A stretch of DNA of 64,000 bases, taken from contig NZ_JACRSQ010000007.1 of NCBI RefSeq assembly GCF_014384895.1, positions 62,001 through 126,000 on the forward strand. The letters are read 5' to 3'. The translations under genes were made by a program, and so were the position numbers. Every line of letters starts with the position of its first letter. Position 1 is the first letter of the stretch. Positions 8,915 through 17,683 of the stretch are shown one piece after another. The notes below the pieces were generated by a model. It was given only the letters and a program-made list of their open reading frames with translations. It did no database searches and was not told the origin of the DNA. Origin of the DNA: Bianquea renquensis (GTDB taxonomy: Bacteria; Bacillota; Clostridia; Lachnospirales; Bianqueaceae).

Positions 8915-10273
8915 ATGGGGTGGACCTTTGCGGACTTTTGGATATCATTATTTGAATCCCTATTATATATGGAGTTTGTAACTCGTTACAATGGGCTAAA
9001 GTGGAATCGCAGGATCAGCACCACAGCATTTATCATCGTCACAATCCTGATCTATACTTTAGTCGCGGTGGCGGGCTATCAGCAGTTTGCACCGGAGGCT
9101 AAACTATTTATCCGGACTGGCATGGTATTTTTATACGCTTTGTACTTTCTAGGAGGTTCCATGGCAGGGAAGATCATGTCCTGTCTCTTTTTTCCGCTAT
9201 CCCTCGTGACATCCCAAGTTTTGGTTGCCATTTTCGCTGGCAATATTCTGGACGTCAATCTCAGCCTTCTCCTGGAAGGGCAGGGCCTCTATCACTCCAT
9301 TGTCACTGTTTTAGCGGAAATCTTTTTATATTATGCGACTAGAGTATTTTTGCGATTCAAATACGTCGCCCAGTACCCGTATAATAAGCTGCATGTCGTC
9401 ATCGTCTCCTTAATTCCCGTCATTACCATCCTTTTTATGGTTGTGATCATGGACGCGGCTATAGACAATCAGATACGGGATTTAAATTCTCTATATCTGA
9501 TTATCTCCGTTCTCGGTGTCCTCGTAATCAATATGACGATGTTCTATTTATTTAGCAAGCTGGGCAAGGAGGGACAGCTTGCACTGGAAAACCGGCTGCT
9601 CCGCCAACAGAACAAATATGAGCGCAAAAACATGGAGGATCTGAAACGATTCTATGATCAGACCCGAAATATGAAACATGAGATGAAAAATCACCTTTTA
9701 TACATTGCCCATGCGCTGGAGGAGGGACATGTCCCGGAGACCCTTGCATACATTGAGGAATTGAGAGGGAAGATCAATCAAATTCAAAACTATGTCCACA
9801 CCGAAAATGATTTTCTAAATTTCGTACTCAACACACGGCTGTCTTTAGCGGCTGAGCAGGAGATTCCGGTGAAAATTCAGATCGAGGACACGGATTTCGC
9901 TTTTATGGAACCGATGGATTTCCACTCGCTCCTGGGCAATATCCTGGATAATGCCATGGAGGCCAGTGCAAAGCTGCCTGTATCCTGGAGGGATGTCGGG
10001 CTGGAGCTGTCAACGAAGAGGGGGTATCACCGTATACTTGTGCGAAATCACATCCAGGACAGTGTGCTAGCTGAAAATCCTCATATGTCCACGTCAAAGG
10101 AGGATGTGATGAATCACGGCATTGGGGTGACGGTGATACGGAAGATTGTGGAGCGGTATAAAGGTCATGTTGACTTCTATGAAAAAGATGGCTATTTTTG
10201 TGTCCAGGTTTTGCTTCCCAACTGTAGGGAATCCGAGGCACCGAATCAAAATGAAACGGAGGCAGATCGATAG
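8915..10273 (+). CDS. AgrC-like sensor histidine kinase (GHKL)
   Basis: Membrane sensor kinase. The N-terminal 220 residues hold about six hydrophobic segments. A coiled linker leads to the phospho-acceptor helix around TRNMKHEMKNHLL (His followed by Glu-Met-Lys-Asn, typical of the AgrC/ComD type), and the GHKL ATPase domain has an N-box LLGNILDNAMEAS and a glycine box GIGVTVIRKIVERY. The length of 452 is usual. It abuts the LytTR regulator with no spacer. No AgrB or AgrD peptide gene was seen nearby, so the input signal is unknown. It shares a likely transcript with the regulator and possibly with two metabolic genes behind it. Confidence 0.88.
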   Translation: MGWTFADFWISLFESLLYMEFVTRYNGLKWNRRISTTAFIIVTILIYTLVAVAGYQQFAPEAKLFIRTGMVFLYALYFLGGSMAGKIMSCLFFPLSLVTSQVLVAIFAGNILDVNLSLLLEGQGLYHSIVTVLAEIFLYYATRVFLRFKYVAQYPYNKLHVVIVSLIPVITILFMVVIMDAAIDNQIRDLNSLYLIISVLGVLVINMTMFYLFSKLGKEGQLALENRLLRQQNKYERKNMEDLKRFYDQTRNMKHEMKNHLLYIAHALEEGHVPETLAYIEELRGKINQIQNYVHTENDFLNFVLNTRLSLAAEQEIPVKIQIEDTDFAFMEPMDFHSLLGNILDNAMEASAKLPVSWRDVGLELSTKRGYHRILVRNHIQDSVLAENPHMSTSKEDVMNHGIGVTVIRKIVERYKGHVDFYEKDGYFCVQVLLPNCRESEAPNQNETEADR

Positions 10274-10984
10274 ATGAACTTTACCATTGCCATCTGCGAT
10301 GACGATGCAGCGATGACACACTATCTCGGGGAGAACATACAGATTGAATTTTCCAAGCAGAATCGAATCTGCACTCCCCATCTCTTTACCGACCCGCACA
10401 AGCTCATGGAGCAGTTGGCGGTTATGGCGTATCATATGGTCTTCCTGGACATGGATATGCCGGATATTACAGGCTTCGATATCGCCAAAGAAGTGGTGGC
10501 ACACCATCCGCAATCTCTGATTGTGTTTGTGACGAGCCACGAGGAATTGGTCTATCCATCGCTGCAATACCATCCCTTTCGCTTCATTCGAAAGCGCTTC
10601 TTTTCCAGCGAAATCCAGGAGGTGGTATCCTCCGGAATCACGTCGCTGGAGGAATCCGGTCAGCTTCTGGAGATCAGGACCAATGGAGGGCCGATCTATC
10701 TATATAAAAACGAAATCATATATTTCGAGAGTGAGCGCAACTATCTTATGACGGTGACGGAAACCGAGACATATCGAAGCCGGGAGAGCATCGGGCATAA
10801 AGAGAAGGAATTGAAAGATTCTGGATTCATTCGAATACACAGCGGCTATTTGGTAAATCAGCGCTACATATACGCCTTTGAATCCGATCAGGTCAAATTG
10901 CGCAGTCAAACCGTCCCATTTCTGCCCCTGAGCCGGCACAGGCGGGATAGGGCGATTGAAGAATTTCAAAAATATTTGCGGTAA
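10274..10984 (+). CDS. LytTR-family response regulator
   Basis: Partner of the kinase upstream; its ATG follows the kinase stop codon directly. A receiver domain occupies residues 1-120, with the acidic pair DDD at 9-11 and phospho-acceptor Asp59 in VFLDMDMPDITG. The C-terminal LytTR DNA-binding domain (about 135-236) has NEIIYFESERNY and FIRIHSGYLVNQRYI, as in AgrA and ComE. The usual receiver lysine is not in a canonical spot (FRFIRKRFF), which is common in this subfamily. Its targets are probably paired 9-bp direct repeats, which I could not place with confidence in this window. Confidence 0.9.
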   Translation: MNFTIAICDDDAAMTHYLGENIQIEFSKQNRICTPHLFTDPHKLMEQLAVMAYHMVFLDMDMPDITGFDIAKEVVAHHPQSLIVFVTSHEELVYPSLQYHPFRFIRKRFFSSEIQEVVSSGITSLEESGQLLEIRTNGGPIYLYKNEIIYFESERNYLMTVTETETYRSRESIGHKEKELKDSGFIRIHSGYLVNQRYIYAFESDQVKLRSQTVPFLPLSRHRRDRAIEEFQKYLR

Positions 10985-11004
10985 AACGGAGGATGTAGTG
11001 CCCT

Positions 11005-12075
11005 ATGAATATTCACGGAGGAAATATATGGGATTTCGAGGGGCCGCCGCTTCTCGACTATAGCTCGAACATTAACCCTTTTGGTGTCCCGGATAGTTTC
11101 CAGAGAGCCCTGTTGCAGCATATGGAGGAATTCACGAGATATCCGGATCTCCAGTATCGAGAGGTGAAGCGGAGCGTAAGGCAGTATTTGTACGCTGGGG
11201 GGGCGGAGCCGGATGTCTCGGTCATTCTTGGAAATGGGTCTGCGGAAATCTTTTATAAGGCCATGACATGGTCCTCCATAATGGATGTTGTGATTAGCGT
11301 TCCCACCTTTAACGAGTATGCTAGGGCCGCTTCCTTTGCCGGAAAGCCCTGTACGGCCGTACCATTGAAGGAGGAGGAGGAGTTTCGCCCCAATCTTTCA
11401 GCGCTGCTCCCGTACATAAAGAATGGCACTCTCTGTCTGCTCTGCAATCCCAACAATCCAACTGGACAACTGCTTCTAGGCTCGGAGCTTCGTCCTTTTT
11501 TGGACGAGCTTCAGAGGAAAGGCGCCTATCTCATGGTGGATGAATGCTTCATTGAATTCTCCCGCCAGAGCTTAGCCCAATCCATGGTCGAGGCGGTGCC
11601 ATCCCATCCCAATCTCATGGTTGTCCGCGCGGCGACAAAGTTTTTCGGTATGCCAGGACTGCGATTGGGATATGGCATTACATCCAATACGGCTTGGGCT
11701 CAAGAGTTGGAGGCGCAGATGGAGCCGTGGCACATCAACGCGGCAGCAGTTGTGGCATCGCGCTGTATTTTTCAAGACCTGTCATATATGGAGAAAACGA
11801 GGCGATGGTTTGAGACGGAACGGCCTACTTTTTTGTCCGGTCTTCTTCAGTGGGACAGCGTCCATGTGTATCCCGGACATGCCTGCTTCTTCTTGCTTCG
11901 CGCAGTGGACACGGCTAGGGCAGAGGACATCTACACAGAACTTTTGCAGGAGGGAATTTTGATCCGAAGGGCGGAAGGATTTGAGAATCTGTCGGCAAGA
12001 CATTTTCGGGTGGCGCTCAAGGATGCCAGATCCAACGCGCATTTTATTCGAACGATACAAAAACGGGGACTATAA
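11005..12075 (+). CDS. CobD/HisC-like PLP-dependent aminotransferase or decarboxylase
   Basis: Fold-type I PLP enzyme of the aminotransferase class I/II family. The opening HGGNI...LDYSSNINPFG is characteristic of CobD, the L-threonine-O-3-phosphate decarboxylase of cobalamin synthesis. Further motifs are CNPNNPTG at 147-154, VDECFIEF, and the PLP lysine Lys212 in ATKFFGMPGLRLGYG. The length of 356 fits. No other cobalamin gene is in the window, so a different amino-acid-like substrate is possible. ACGGAGGA lies 11 bases before the ATG. It starts 20 bp after the response regulator and ends 20 bp before the FAD protein, so the four genes look co-transcribed. Confidence 0.8.
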   Translation: MNIHGGNIWDFEGPPLLDYSSNINPFGVPDSFQRALLQHMEEFTRYPDLQYREVKRSVRQYLYAGGAEPDVSVILGNGSAEIFYKAMTWSSIMDVVISVPTFNEYARAASFAGKPCTAVPLKEEEEFRPNLSALLPYIKNGTLCLLCNPNNPTGQLLLGSELRPFLDELQRKGAYLMVDECFIEFSRQSLAQSMVEAVPSHPNLMVVRAATKFFGMPGLRLGYGITSNTAWAQELEAQMEPWHINAAAVVASRCIFQDLSYMEKTRRWFETERPTFLSGLLQWDSVHVYPGHACFFLLRAVDTARAEDIYTELLQEGILIRRAEGFENLSARHFRVALKDARSNAHFIRTIQKRGL

Positions 12076-12095
12076 TAGAATCAGAGGTGAGGACA

Positions 12096-14102
12096 GTGAC
12101 AAGTGATACGATTATTTTGCACGGGATTCCGACTAAAGTATATTCCGTTAACACTGTGATTGTGGGGACGGGCGCCGCGGGATACAACGCGGCCAAGCAG
12201 CTGTGGGACATGGGACAGAAGGATATCGCAATCCTGACCGAAAAAGCGGATGCCGGAACTTCGCGGAACGTCAGCGCTGATAAACAGGCGTACTACAAGA
12301 TCTCCATCTGTGGATGGGAGATGGACAGCCCTGGGAAAATGGCCAAAAATCTCAGCGCAGGTGGCTCTATGGACGGAGATGTGGCGCTGGTGGAGGCGGC
12401 CATGTCCGGACAGGCCTTTTACAATCTGACGGAGAGTGGAGTTCCTTTCCCGAGAAATCAATATGGGGAGTATATCGGATACCGCAGCGACTATGATTCG
12501 GCAAAACGGGGAACCTCCGCCGGCCCGGTTACTTCCAGGCTGATCACGGAGCGCCTGGAAGAGGAAGTGTGGAAGCGAAAGATCCCCATCCTGGATGGCC
12601 ATCAGGTGATTCAATTGCTGACAGATTCTGACGGCAAAGCCGTCATAGGACTGCTGGCCCTCAATCTAAATCAGGTTCGGGAATATCACCAGCGATTCGT
12701 CTTATTTAGCTGTACCAACATCGTCTATGCAACGGGAGGTCCGGGAGGGCTATATCGCAGTGCCGCGTATCCTGCCTCTCAGTTAAGCTCCCTCGGGATT
12801 GCACTGGAAGCCGGCGCTCTGGGGGCTGGGCTGACAGAGTTTCAATACGGAATTTGCGCGGCAGACTTCCCCCATATGATTACAGGGGCATATCATCAGG
12901 CCATTCCCCGGTACATATCGACCAACGAGGATGGCTATGAGGAGCGGGAATTTCTGAGCGATTATCTCGAGGACCCTCGACTGTTGGTCAACACCATCTT
13001 CGCGAAGGGGACCCAATGGCCCTTCGATGCCAAGAAGACCCGAAAGGGTGGCACCTCCATCCTGGATTTGCTCCTATACCATGAGATTGTGGTGAAAGGG
13101 CGCAGGGTTTTTCTGGATTATACCCGCAATCCATCCGGGGCGGGGGTTCATCTGGATTTCTCATTGCTGGATAAGGAAGCATACCTGTTTCTCCAACGCT
13201 CCGACGCACTGCTGGAATTGCCGTACCAGAGATTGTCCAAGTTAAATCAGCCCGTCATGGAATTGTTGTTGGATCAGGAAATCAATTTGCGGCAAGACCC
13301 CATGGAAATCACCTTAGCCGTCGCCCATCATAATGGGGGTTTGGCCGTTAATACTTGGTGGGAAAGCAATCTGCGCCATCTGTTTCCTATCGGAGAGGTG
13401 GCTGGAACCCATGGAATCTATGTCCCAGTCGGAGCTTCCTTAAATGCCGGCCAGGTGGGGGGATACCGCGCCGCAGCCTATATCACGGCGAATTACACGG
13501 CGCCGCCCATGCGTGCGGATCTGTTTGTTCAGCAGGTGAGTGGTGCTGTCTCAGGGCGCATCCAGATGGCGGAGACCTTTGTGGAAAAACTTCAGAAAAG
13601 GCGTTGGACACACGAGAAGGGGAATATTCGCAGCCGTGTCCAAGCGATCGGGGAGCGGATGGATTTCGCCGGCGGTCTGCTGCGGCGCCAGGATAGAATC
13701 CAGCAAGCATTGCAGGAAGCGCGGGATGAGCTTCGGAATGTGACCGATACGCTGATCCCGATGAGCATGCGGGAAATGGGGCTTTGCTATAAGGTCTACG
13801 ATTTGTTGATCTGCCAGATTGCCGTATTGTCCGCGATGGAAGATTATTTAGAGCAGGGCGGCAAGAGCCGCGGAGCCTGCCTGGTCTATGACGCGCAGGG
13901 GGGATTGGCGTCGGATAAACTGCCCGATCGATTCCGATTCGGGCTATCGGATGCGACCCTGCAGGGACAGGTTCAGGAGCTACAATATCAGGCTGAGAAT
14001 AGCCAGTGCCGGTGCACCTGGAGATCCGCCGTTCCCATCCCAAAGGATGAAAATTGGTTTGAGACCGGCTGGCGGGATTTTCGACATGGGAAACAGAAAT
14101 AG
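12096..14102 (+). CDS. FAD-dependent oxidoreductase (fumarate reductase/L-aspartate oxidase-like flavoprotein)
   Basis: Large soluble flavoprotein of the FAD_binding_2 family. The N-terminal dinucleotide-binding motif VIVGTGAAGYNAA is at about residues 20-32, followed by SADKQAYYKI. IVYATGGPGGLY and the C-terminal FAD motif GEVAGTHGIYVPVGASLNAGQ are clear. A helical C-terminal tail follows, as in succinate dehydrogenase and aspartate oxidase subunits. No iron-sulfur or cytochrome partner gene is nearby, and there is no signal peptide. Two GTG starts are possible (12087 and 12096); GAGGTGA at 12084-12090 suits 12096. The electron acceptor and substrate cannot be read from the sequence. It is probably last in the kinase-regulator-PLP enzyme string. 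Confidence 0.75.
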   Translation: MTSDTIILHGIPTKVYSVNTVIVGTGAAGYNAAKQLWDMGQKDIAILTEKADAGTSRNVSADKQAYYKISICGWEMDSPGKMAKNLSAGGSMDGDVALVEAAMSGQAFYNLTESGVPFPRNQYGEYIGYRSDYDSAKRGTSAGPVTSRLITERLEEEVWKRKIPILDGHQVIQLLTDSDGKAVIGLLALNLNQVREYHQRFVLFSCTNIVYATGGPGGLYRSAAYPASQLSSLGIALEAGALGAGLTEFQYGICAADFPHMITGAYHQAIPRYISTNEDGYEEREFLSDYLEDPRLLVNTIFAKGTQWPFDAKKTRKGGTSILDLLLYHEIVVKGRRVFLDYTRNPSGAGVHLDFSLLDKEAYLFLQRSDALLELPYQRLSKLNQPVMELLLDQEINLRQDPMEITLAVAHHNGGLAVNTWWESNLRHLFPIGEVAGTHGIYVPVGASLNAGQVGGYRAAAYITANYTAPPMRADLFVQQVSGAVSGRIQMAETFVEKLQKRRWTHEKGNIRSRVQAIGERMDFAGGLLRRQDRIQQALQEARDELRNVTDTLIPMSMREMGLCYKVYDLLICQIAVLSAMEDYLEQGGKSRGACLVYDAQGGLASDKLPDRFRFGLSDATLQGQVQELQYQAENSQCRCTWRSAVPIPKDENWFETGWRDFRHGKQK

Positions 14103-14157
14103 CCTGTCTATAAAGTTATAGAATGCTGTTACATTCGGCACAGACAAAGACATGATA

Positions 14158-14179
14158 GGATAGAAGGTCCCTTCTATCC
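14158..14179. promoter_or_regulatory. Inverted repeat upstream of the sigma factor gene
   Basis: GGATAGAAG-GTCC-CTTCTATCC, a perfect 9-bp stem with a 4-base loop, ends 19 bp before the sigma factor start. No T-run follows, so it is not a terminator. It may be an operator or a 5' leader hairpin. Confidence 0.5.
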
Positions 14180-14198
14180 ACAAATAGGGGGATTTGTT

Positions 14199-14762
14199 AT
14201 GCGACAGGAAGAGCAAGCGTTTTTTGAACAGCTGTATTTGCAGCTCTACGACGGGCTTTACCGCTTTATCGCGCGCATAGCCAAGGATGCCGACGCGGCG
14301 GAAGATCTGGTTCAAGAGACGTTTACAGAGGCTTTTAGCCGGATCGATACTCTGATGGCACATCCCAATGTGACAGGGTGGTTTTATTTGACAGCAAGAA
14401 ACAAAACGCTGAATCATCTGCGACGAAAATATCATCAGGAGATGACGGATCTGGATTTCGATCTGGTGGCGTCCACTGCTTCCAGCGATGGAAACTCGCC
14501 TGTGGAGACGACGGTCATGGAGGAGTTTTTCCAGTTCGCACAGCTTGCAGGATATGTGACGGAACAGGAGTTGGCTATGTTGAAAGACCGGTTCGAAGTG
14601 GGACTCTCCCTTGAAGAAATTGCGCAGCGATACGGTTTAAGTCTTGGCGCGTGCAAGATGCGGTTTTCTAGGATTTATAAGCGTTTGCGAGAAAACCCGG
14701 AGCTGCTGAGGGTCTGTGTCCTAGCGCTCATGCTCGTGTTGCAGGCAAAAGGAGGTATATAA
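14199..14762 (+). CDS. ECF-like sigma-70 family sigma factor with hydrophobic C-terminus
   Basis: RNA polymerase sigma factor with region 2 (LYRFIARIAKDADAAEDLVQETF and WFYLTARNKTLNHLRRK) and region 4 (LKDRFEVGLSLEEIAQRYGLSLGACKMRFSRI) but no region 1 or 3. After region 4 the protein ends in a hydrophobic stretch, about residues 168-181 (VCVLALMLVLQA), unusual for a sigma factor and suggestive of a membrane anchor or a docking helix. AGGGGG precedes the ATG. Its stop codon is one base from the start of the next gene, a one-span membrane protein, the usual position of an anti-sigma factor. Confidence 0.85.
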   Translation: MRQEEQAFFEQLYLQLYDGLYRFIARIAKDADAAEDLVQETFTEAFSRIDTLMAHPNVTGWFYLTARNKTLNHLRRKYHQEMTDLDFDLVASTASSDGNSPVETTVMEEFFQFAQLAGYVTEQELAMLKDRFEVGLSLEEIAQRYGLSLGACKMRFSRIYKRLRENPELLRVCVLALMLVLQAKGGI

Positions 14763-14763
14763 A

Positions 14764-15735
14764 ATGGCGGATAAGAAGGCGCAAAGACTTTTTCTCCGGC
14801 TCATCTCCGAGACATTCTTTGTCTCCGATGACACACTGGATTCCAAAAAAATTGACCGCCTTGTAAAGAGGCTTGACCGCCTTGATCCGATCCCTTCCTC
14901 CGCCTCCTCCGCGGAGGAGGCGCTCCAGCACTGGTACCATACCCAGGGAATCGAGCCGCCGTCGGTTGAGCTCGAAAGGCCTAGATTCTGCTCTGCGAAG
15001 AAGCGTGGCAAGCATATATGGAAAACCATTGTCGCACCCGCAGCTATTTTGTTGACGCTCTTTCTTGTGATCTGGGTGCCTACGAATTTTCAGCAATCAA
15101 AGACGGACAGCGCAATGCCGAATCGGACGGCGGAGGGAGAACAAAATGCCGCGCCACAGCAGTACAATGAAGTCGGATTTGATAACGCACAGTCGGCGGA
15201 ATCCAAATTGGCGGCAGGGGAGTCGCAGGATGAGGAGCCGGCAAGTCAATATAGCGGCGCCATGGAGTACTCGCGTCTATTCAATTCCGTGGATATGTCC
15301 TTGCCAATGGGGGAATGGCTGAAATTAAAGATGGATGCGGGGGAGCCGCTGGCAGTCACGGGTACCGTGACGCACGTGGCGAGTGACAGCGCAACCATGA
15401 GCTTTGTGCTGCACACAGAACAGGGAAATCTCGGTCTTCTTCTATCCAGTGCCCTGTTTGTGCCGGAGACGATTCTCCATAGACAAGTCTGTGTATGGAT
15501 TCGCGAGGATGCGTATGCGCCGACGGCGAATTTGGGGTTCTCAGAGGAGGAGATGGCATCGCTGAACGTAGAACCCATTGAGGTGGACTCTCAAGCCCCA
15601 TTCGACAGCGCAAATCTGGCCGTCTTCCTCGTGGACGAAGTAGGAAACCTACAGGCGGTCTACGAGGATGATTCTCTCGAGGGTGAATTTCCACAGACGG
15701 TGGAGATGTGGAACTCGCAGGTGGGGGGAGAGTAA
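14764..15735 (+). CDS. One-span membrane protein, probable anti-sigma factor
   Basis: Not clearly a known family. The N-terminal 85 residues are charged and helical, which would be the cytoplasmic side. One transmembrane segment lies at about 89-108 (IVAPAAILLTLFLVIWVP). The remaining 215 residues are acidic and extracytoplasmic, with a low-complexity Ser/Glu/Ala linker and then a beta-rich part. No zinc-binding HxxxCxxC anti-sigma motif was seen. Its start is one base after the sigma factor stop, with AGGAGG overlapping the end of that gene, so co-translation is likely. Anti-sigma function is inferred from topology and position. A terminator follows. Confidence 0.6.
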   Translation: MADKKAQRLFLRLISETFFVSDDTLDSKKIDRLVKRLDRLDPIPSSASSAEEALQHWYHTQGIEPPSVELERPRFCSAKKRGKHIWKTIVAPAAILLTLFLVIWVPTNFQQSKTDSAMPNRTAEGEQNAAPQQYNEVGFDNAQSAESKLAAGESQDEEPASQYSGAMEYSRLFNSVDMSLPMGEWLKLKMDAGEPLAVTGTVTHVASDSATMSFVLHTEQGNLGLLLSSALFVPETILHRQVCVWIREDAYAPTANLGFSEEEMASLNVEPIEVDSQAPFDSANLAVFLVDEVGNLQAVYEDDSLEGEFPQTVEMWNSQVGGE

Positions 15736-15747
15736 AAAAAGAGTGTT

Positions 15748-15791
15748 AAAGTGGGATACGATCCGTTTGGGTTTTATCCCACTTTTTATTT
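15748..15791 (+). terminator. Terminator after the sigma/anti-sigma pair
   Basis: AAAGTGGGATA (15748-15758) pairs with TATCCCACTTT (15775-15785), followed by TTATTTT. Confidence 0.9.
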
Positions 15792-15813
15792 TAAAGTTCA
15801 AAGAAAAAGGGGA

Positions 15814-15842
15814 TTGACAAAAGTATGAAATCATACTATAAT
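15814..15842 (+). promoter_or_regulatory. Consensus promoter of the marR-MATE-ABC efflux unit
   Basis: TTGACA (15814-15819), exactly 17 bp, TATAAT (15837-15842): a perfect sigma-A consensus. Operators for the encoded MarR protein probably overlap it. Confidence 0.92.
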
Positions 15843-15864
15843 ATGCCGAGTATGAAATCGTACT
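15822..15864. promoter_or_regulatory. Two MarR-type operator palindromes
   Basis: Site 1, AGTATG-AAAT-CATACT (15822-15837), is perfect and fills the spacer up to the -10 box. Site 2, AGTATG-AAAT-CGTACT (15849-15864), has one mismatch and lies just after the -10, over the transcription start. Centres are 27 bp apart. Placement strongly suggests autorepression by the MarR protein encoded 14 bp further on. Confidence 0.8.
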
Positions 15865-15877
15865 ATGGAGGTGCGCT

Positions 15878-16315
15878 ATGGAACATGGAATCGAGATACA
15901 AACGAAACGATTTAACCTTCTGTCATCGGAAATTGATGCGGCTTATCATGAAGCAGCGCTGAAATTGGGGCTGTCAGACAGCGCGATGCTGATCCTTTAT
16001 ACTATTTGTAGCCGTGATGGGGAGTGCCTGCTCAGCGATATTATGCAGATGTCCGGCGCAAGCAAGCAGACGATAAATTCGGCGCTGCGGAAACTGGAAG
16101 CCGAGGACATTGTCTATCTGGAAGCGTTCAGCGGCAAGAAGAAAAAGGTCTACCTCACGGATAAGGGAAATCAGGTGGTGAAGAATACCGTTCTTCGTCT
16201 GATGAAAATAGAAAATGATATTTACACTTCCTGGACAAAGGAAGAATGGGAAACCTATGTGGAGTTAACACAGCGGTATTTAAATATGTTTAAGGACAGA
16301 ATGAAGGATTTATAG
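15878..16315 (+). CDS. MarR family transcriptional regulator
   Basis: Winged-helix dimeric repressor of 145 residues. The DNA-recognition part is SDIMQMSGASKQTINSALRKLEAEDIVY (about 50-80), followed by the wing SGKKKKVYLTDKG. GGAGGTG lies 6 bases before the ATG. It is first in a unit with a MATE pump, whose start is two bases after its stop. It probably represses this unit by binding the palindromes around its promoter, with release by a drug-like ligand; the ligand is unknown. Confidence 0.92.
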   Translation: MEHGIEIQTKRFNLLSSEIDAAYHEAALKLGLSDSAMLILYTICSRDGECLLSDIMQMSGASKQTINSALRKLEAEDIVYLEAFSGKKKKVYLTDKGNQVVKNTVLRLMKIENDIYTSWTKEEWETYVELTQRYLNMFKDRMKDL

Positions 16316-16317
16316 AG

Positions 16318-17655
16318 ATGAACATCATGACGATTCAGCTTTCAGACCATTTTAATTACAGAAAACTTCTGCTTTTTACGATTCCATCCATGATTATGAT
16401 GGTCTTTACTTCCATCTACAGTGTGGTAGACGGCTTTTTCGTATCGAATTTTGTGGGGAAGACTCCCTTTGCTGCCGTGAATTTTATCATGCCGGTGCTG
16501 ATGATTTTAGGGTCGGTTGGTTTTATGTTTGGCGCGGGAGGTAGCGCCCTGGTTTCCAAAACCATGGGAGAAGGCGATGACGAGAAAGCACAGCGGCTTT
16601 TTTCGCTGTTTGTCTACTGCACAGCGATCTGCGGCATTGTGATTGCCGTCATCAGTTTTATTTTTCTTCGCCCTCTCGCATCTCTCATGGGAGCTGAGGG
16701 GGCTATGTTGGATAACGGTGTGACATATGGACGGATTCTGCTGGTTGCTCTGCCGTGCTACATGCTGCAGTTTGAATTTCAGAGCTTCTTTATTACAGCC
16801 GGAAAGCCGCAGCTCGGCCTTGCCGTGACCGTTATATGCGGGCTGGCCAATATGGTGCTGGACGCTGTATTTGTGGTCGTTTTCTCATGGGGACTTGTGG
16901 GAGCCGCATTGGCGACAGCATTCAGCCAGATATTGGGCGGCGTTATCCCTATCTTTTATTTCAGTCGGAAGAACAACAGCCAACTTCGGCTGACAAAAAC
17001 GGAACTGGATGGAAAGGCGCTTCTGAAAGCCTGCACAAATGGCTCATCAGAGCTAATGAGCAATATCTCGACTTCCGTCGTCAGCATGCTCTATAACTTC
17101 CAGCTTATGCGTTACGCCGGAGAAAACGGAATTGCCGCCTACGGTGTTTTGATGTATGTCAACATGATCTTCCTGGCCATTTTTATCGGATACTCCACAG
17201 GGATCGCGCCGGTTGTGGCGTATCATTACGGTGCGAAAAACCATCTTGAGTTAAAGGGGCTGCTGAGAAAGAGCTACGTTGTCATTGGGATTTTCGCGGT
17301 CAGCATGTTCGTGTTGGCGGAAATTCTGGCGAAGCCGCTGGCAGGAATTTTTGTAGGCTATGACCGGGAATTGATGGGGATGACCAAGAGAGCGTTTACG
17401 ATTTACTCGTTCTCCTTCCTGTTTTCCGGGATTGCCATCTACGGCTCCTCTTTCTTCACCGCACTGAATGATGGCCTAACCTCGGCGCTGATTTCATTCC
17501 TGCGAAGCTTAGTGTTTCAGGTGGCGGCGGTCTTGATACTGCCGGTCTTTTTGGAGATCGACGGAATCTGGTTTTCTGTGGTTGCCGCAGAGATGGTGGC
17601 AGCGATGATGACCGTCTTCTTTATTGCGGTAAAGAGGAAAAAGTATCAGTATTAA
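16318..17655 (+). CDS. MATE family efflux transporter
   Basis: Twelve-helix multidrug/cation antiporter of the DinF/MepA-like MATE branch, 445 residues. Typical features are the N-terminal IPSMIMMVFTSIYSVVDGFFV, GAGGSALVSKTMGEGD after helix 2, and the second half beginning near residue 245. It begins two bases after the marR stop (GAG-ATG), so it is translated with it. A second ATG nine bases later is possible. Substrate cannot be predicted. Confidence 0.92.
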   Translation: MNIMTIQLSDHFNYRKLLLFTIPSMIMMVFTSIYSVVDGFFVSNFVGKTPFAAVNFIMPVLMILGSVGFMFGAGGSALVSKTMGEGDDEKAQRLFSLFVYCTAICGIVIAVISFIFLRPLASLMGAEGAMLDNGVTYGRILLVALPCYMLQFEFQSFFITAGKPQLGLAVTVICGLANMVLDAVFVVVFSWGLVGAALATAFSQILGGVIPIFYFSRKNNSQLRLTKTELDGKALLKACTNGSSELMSNISTSVVSMLYNFQLMRYAGENGIAAYGVLMYVNMIFLAIFIGYSTGIAPVVAYHYGAKNHLELKGLLRKSYVVIGIFAVSMFVLAEILAKPLAGIFVGYDRELMGMTKRAFTIYSFSFLFSGIAIYGSSFFTALNDGLTSALISFLRSLVFQVAAVLILPVFLEIDGIWFSVVAAEMVAAMMTVFFIAVKRKKYQY

Positions 17656-17683
17656 CTTGAGTCATTTCAAGAAACTATAAACT

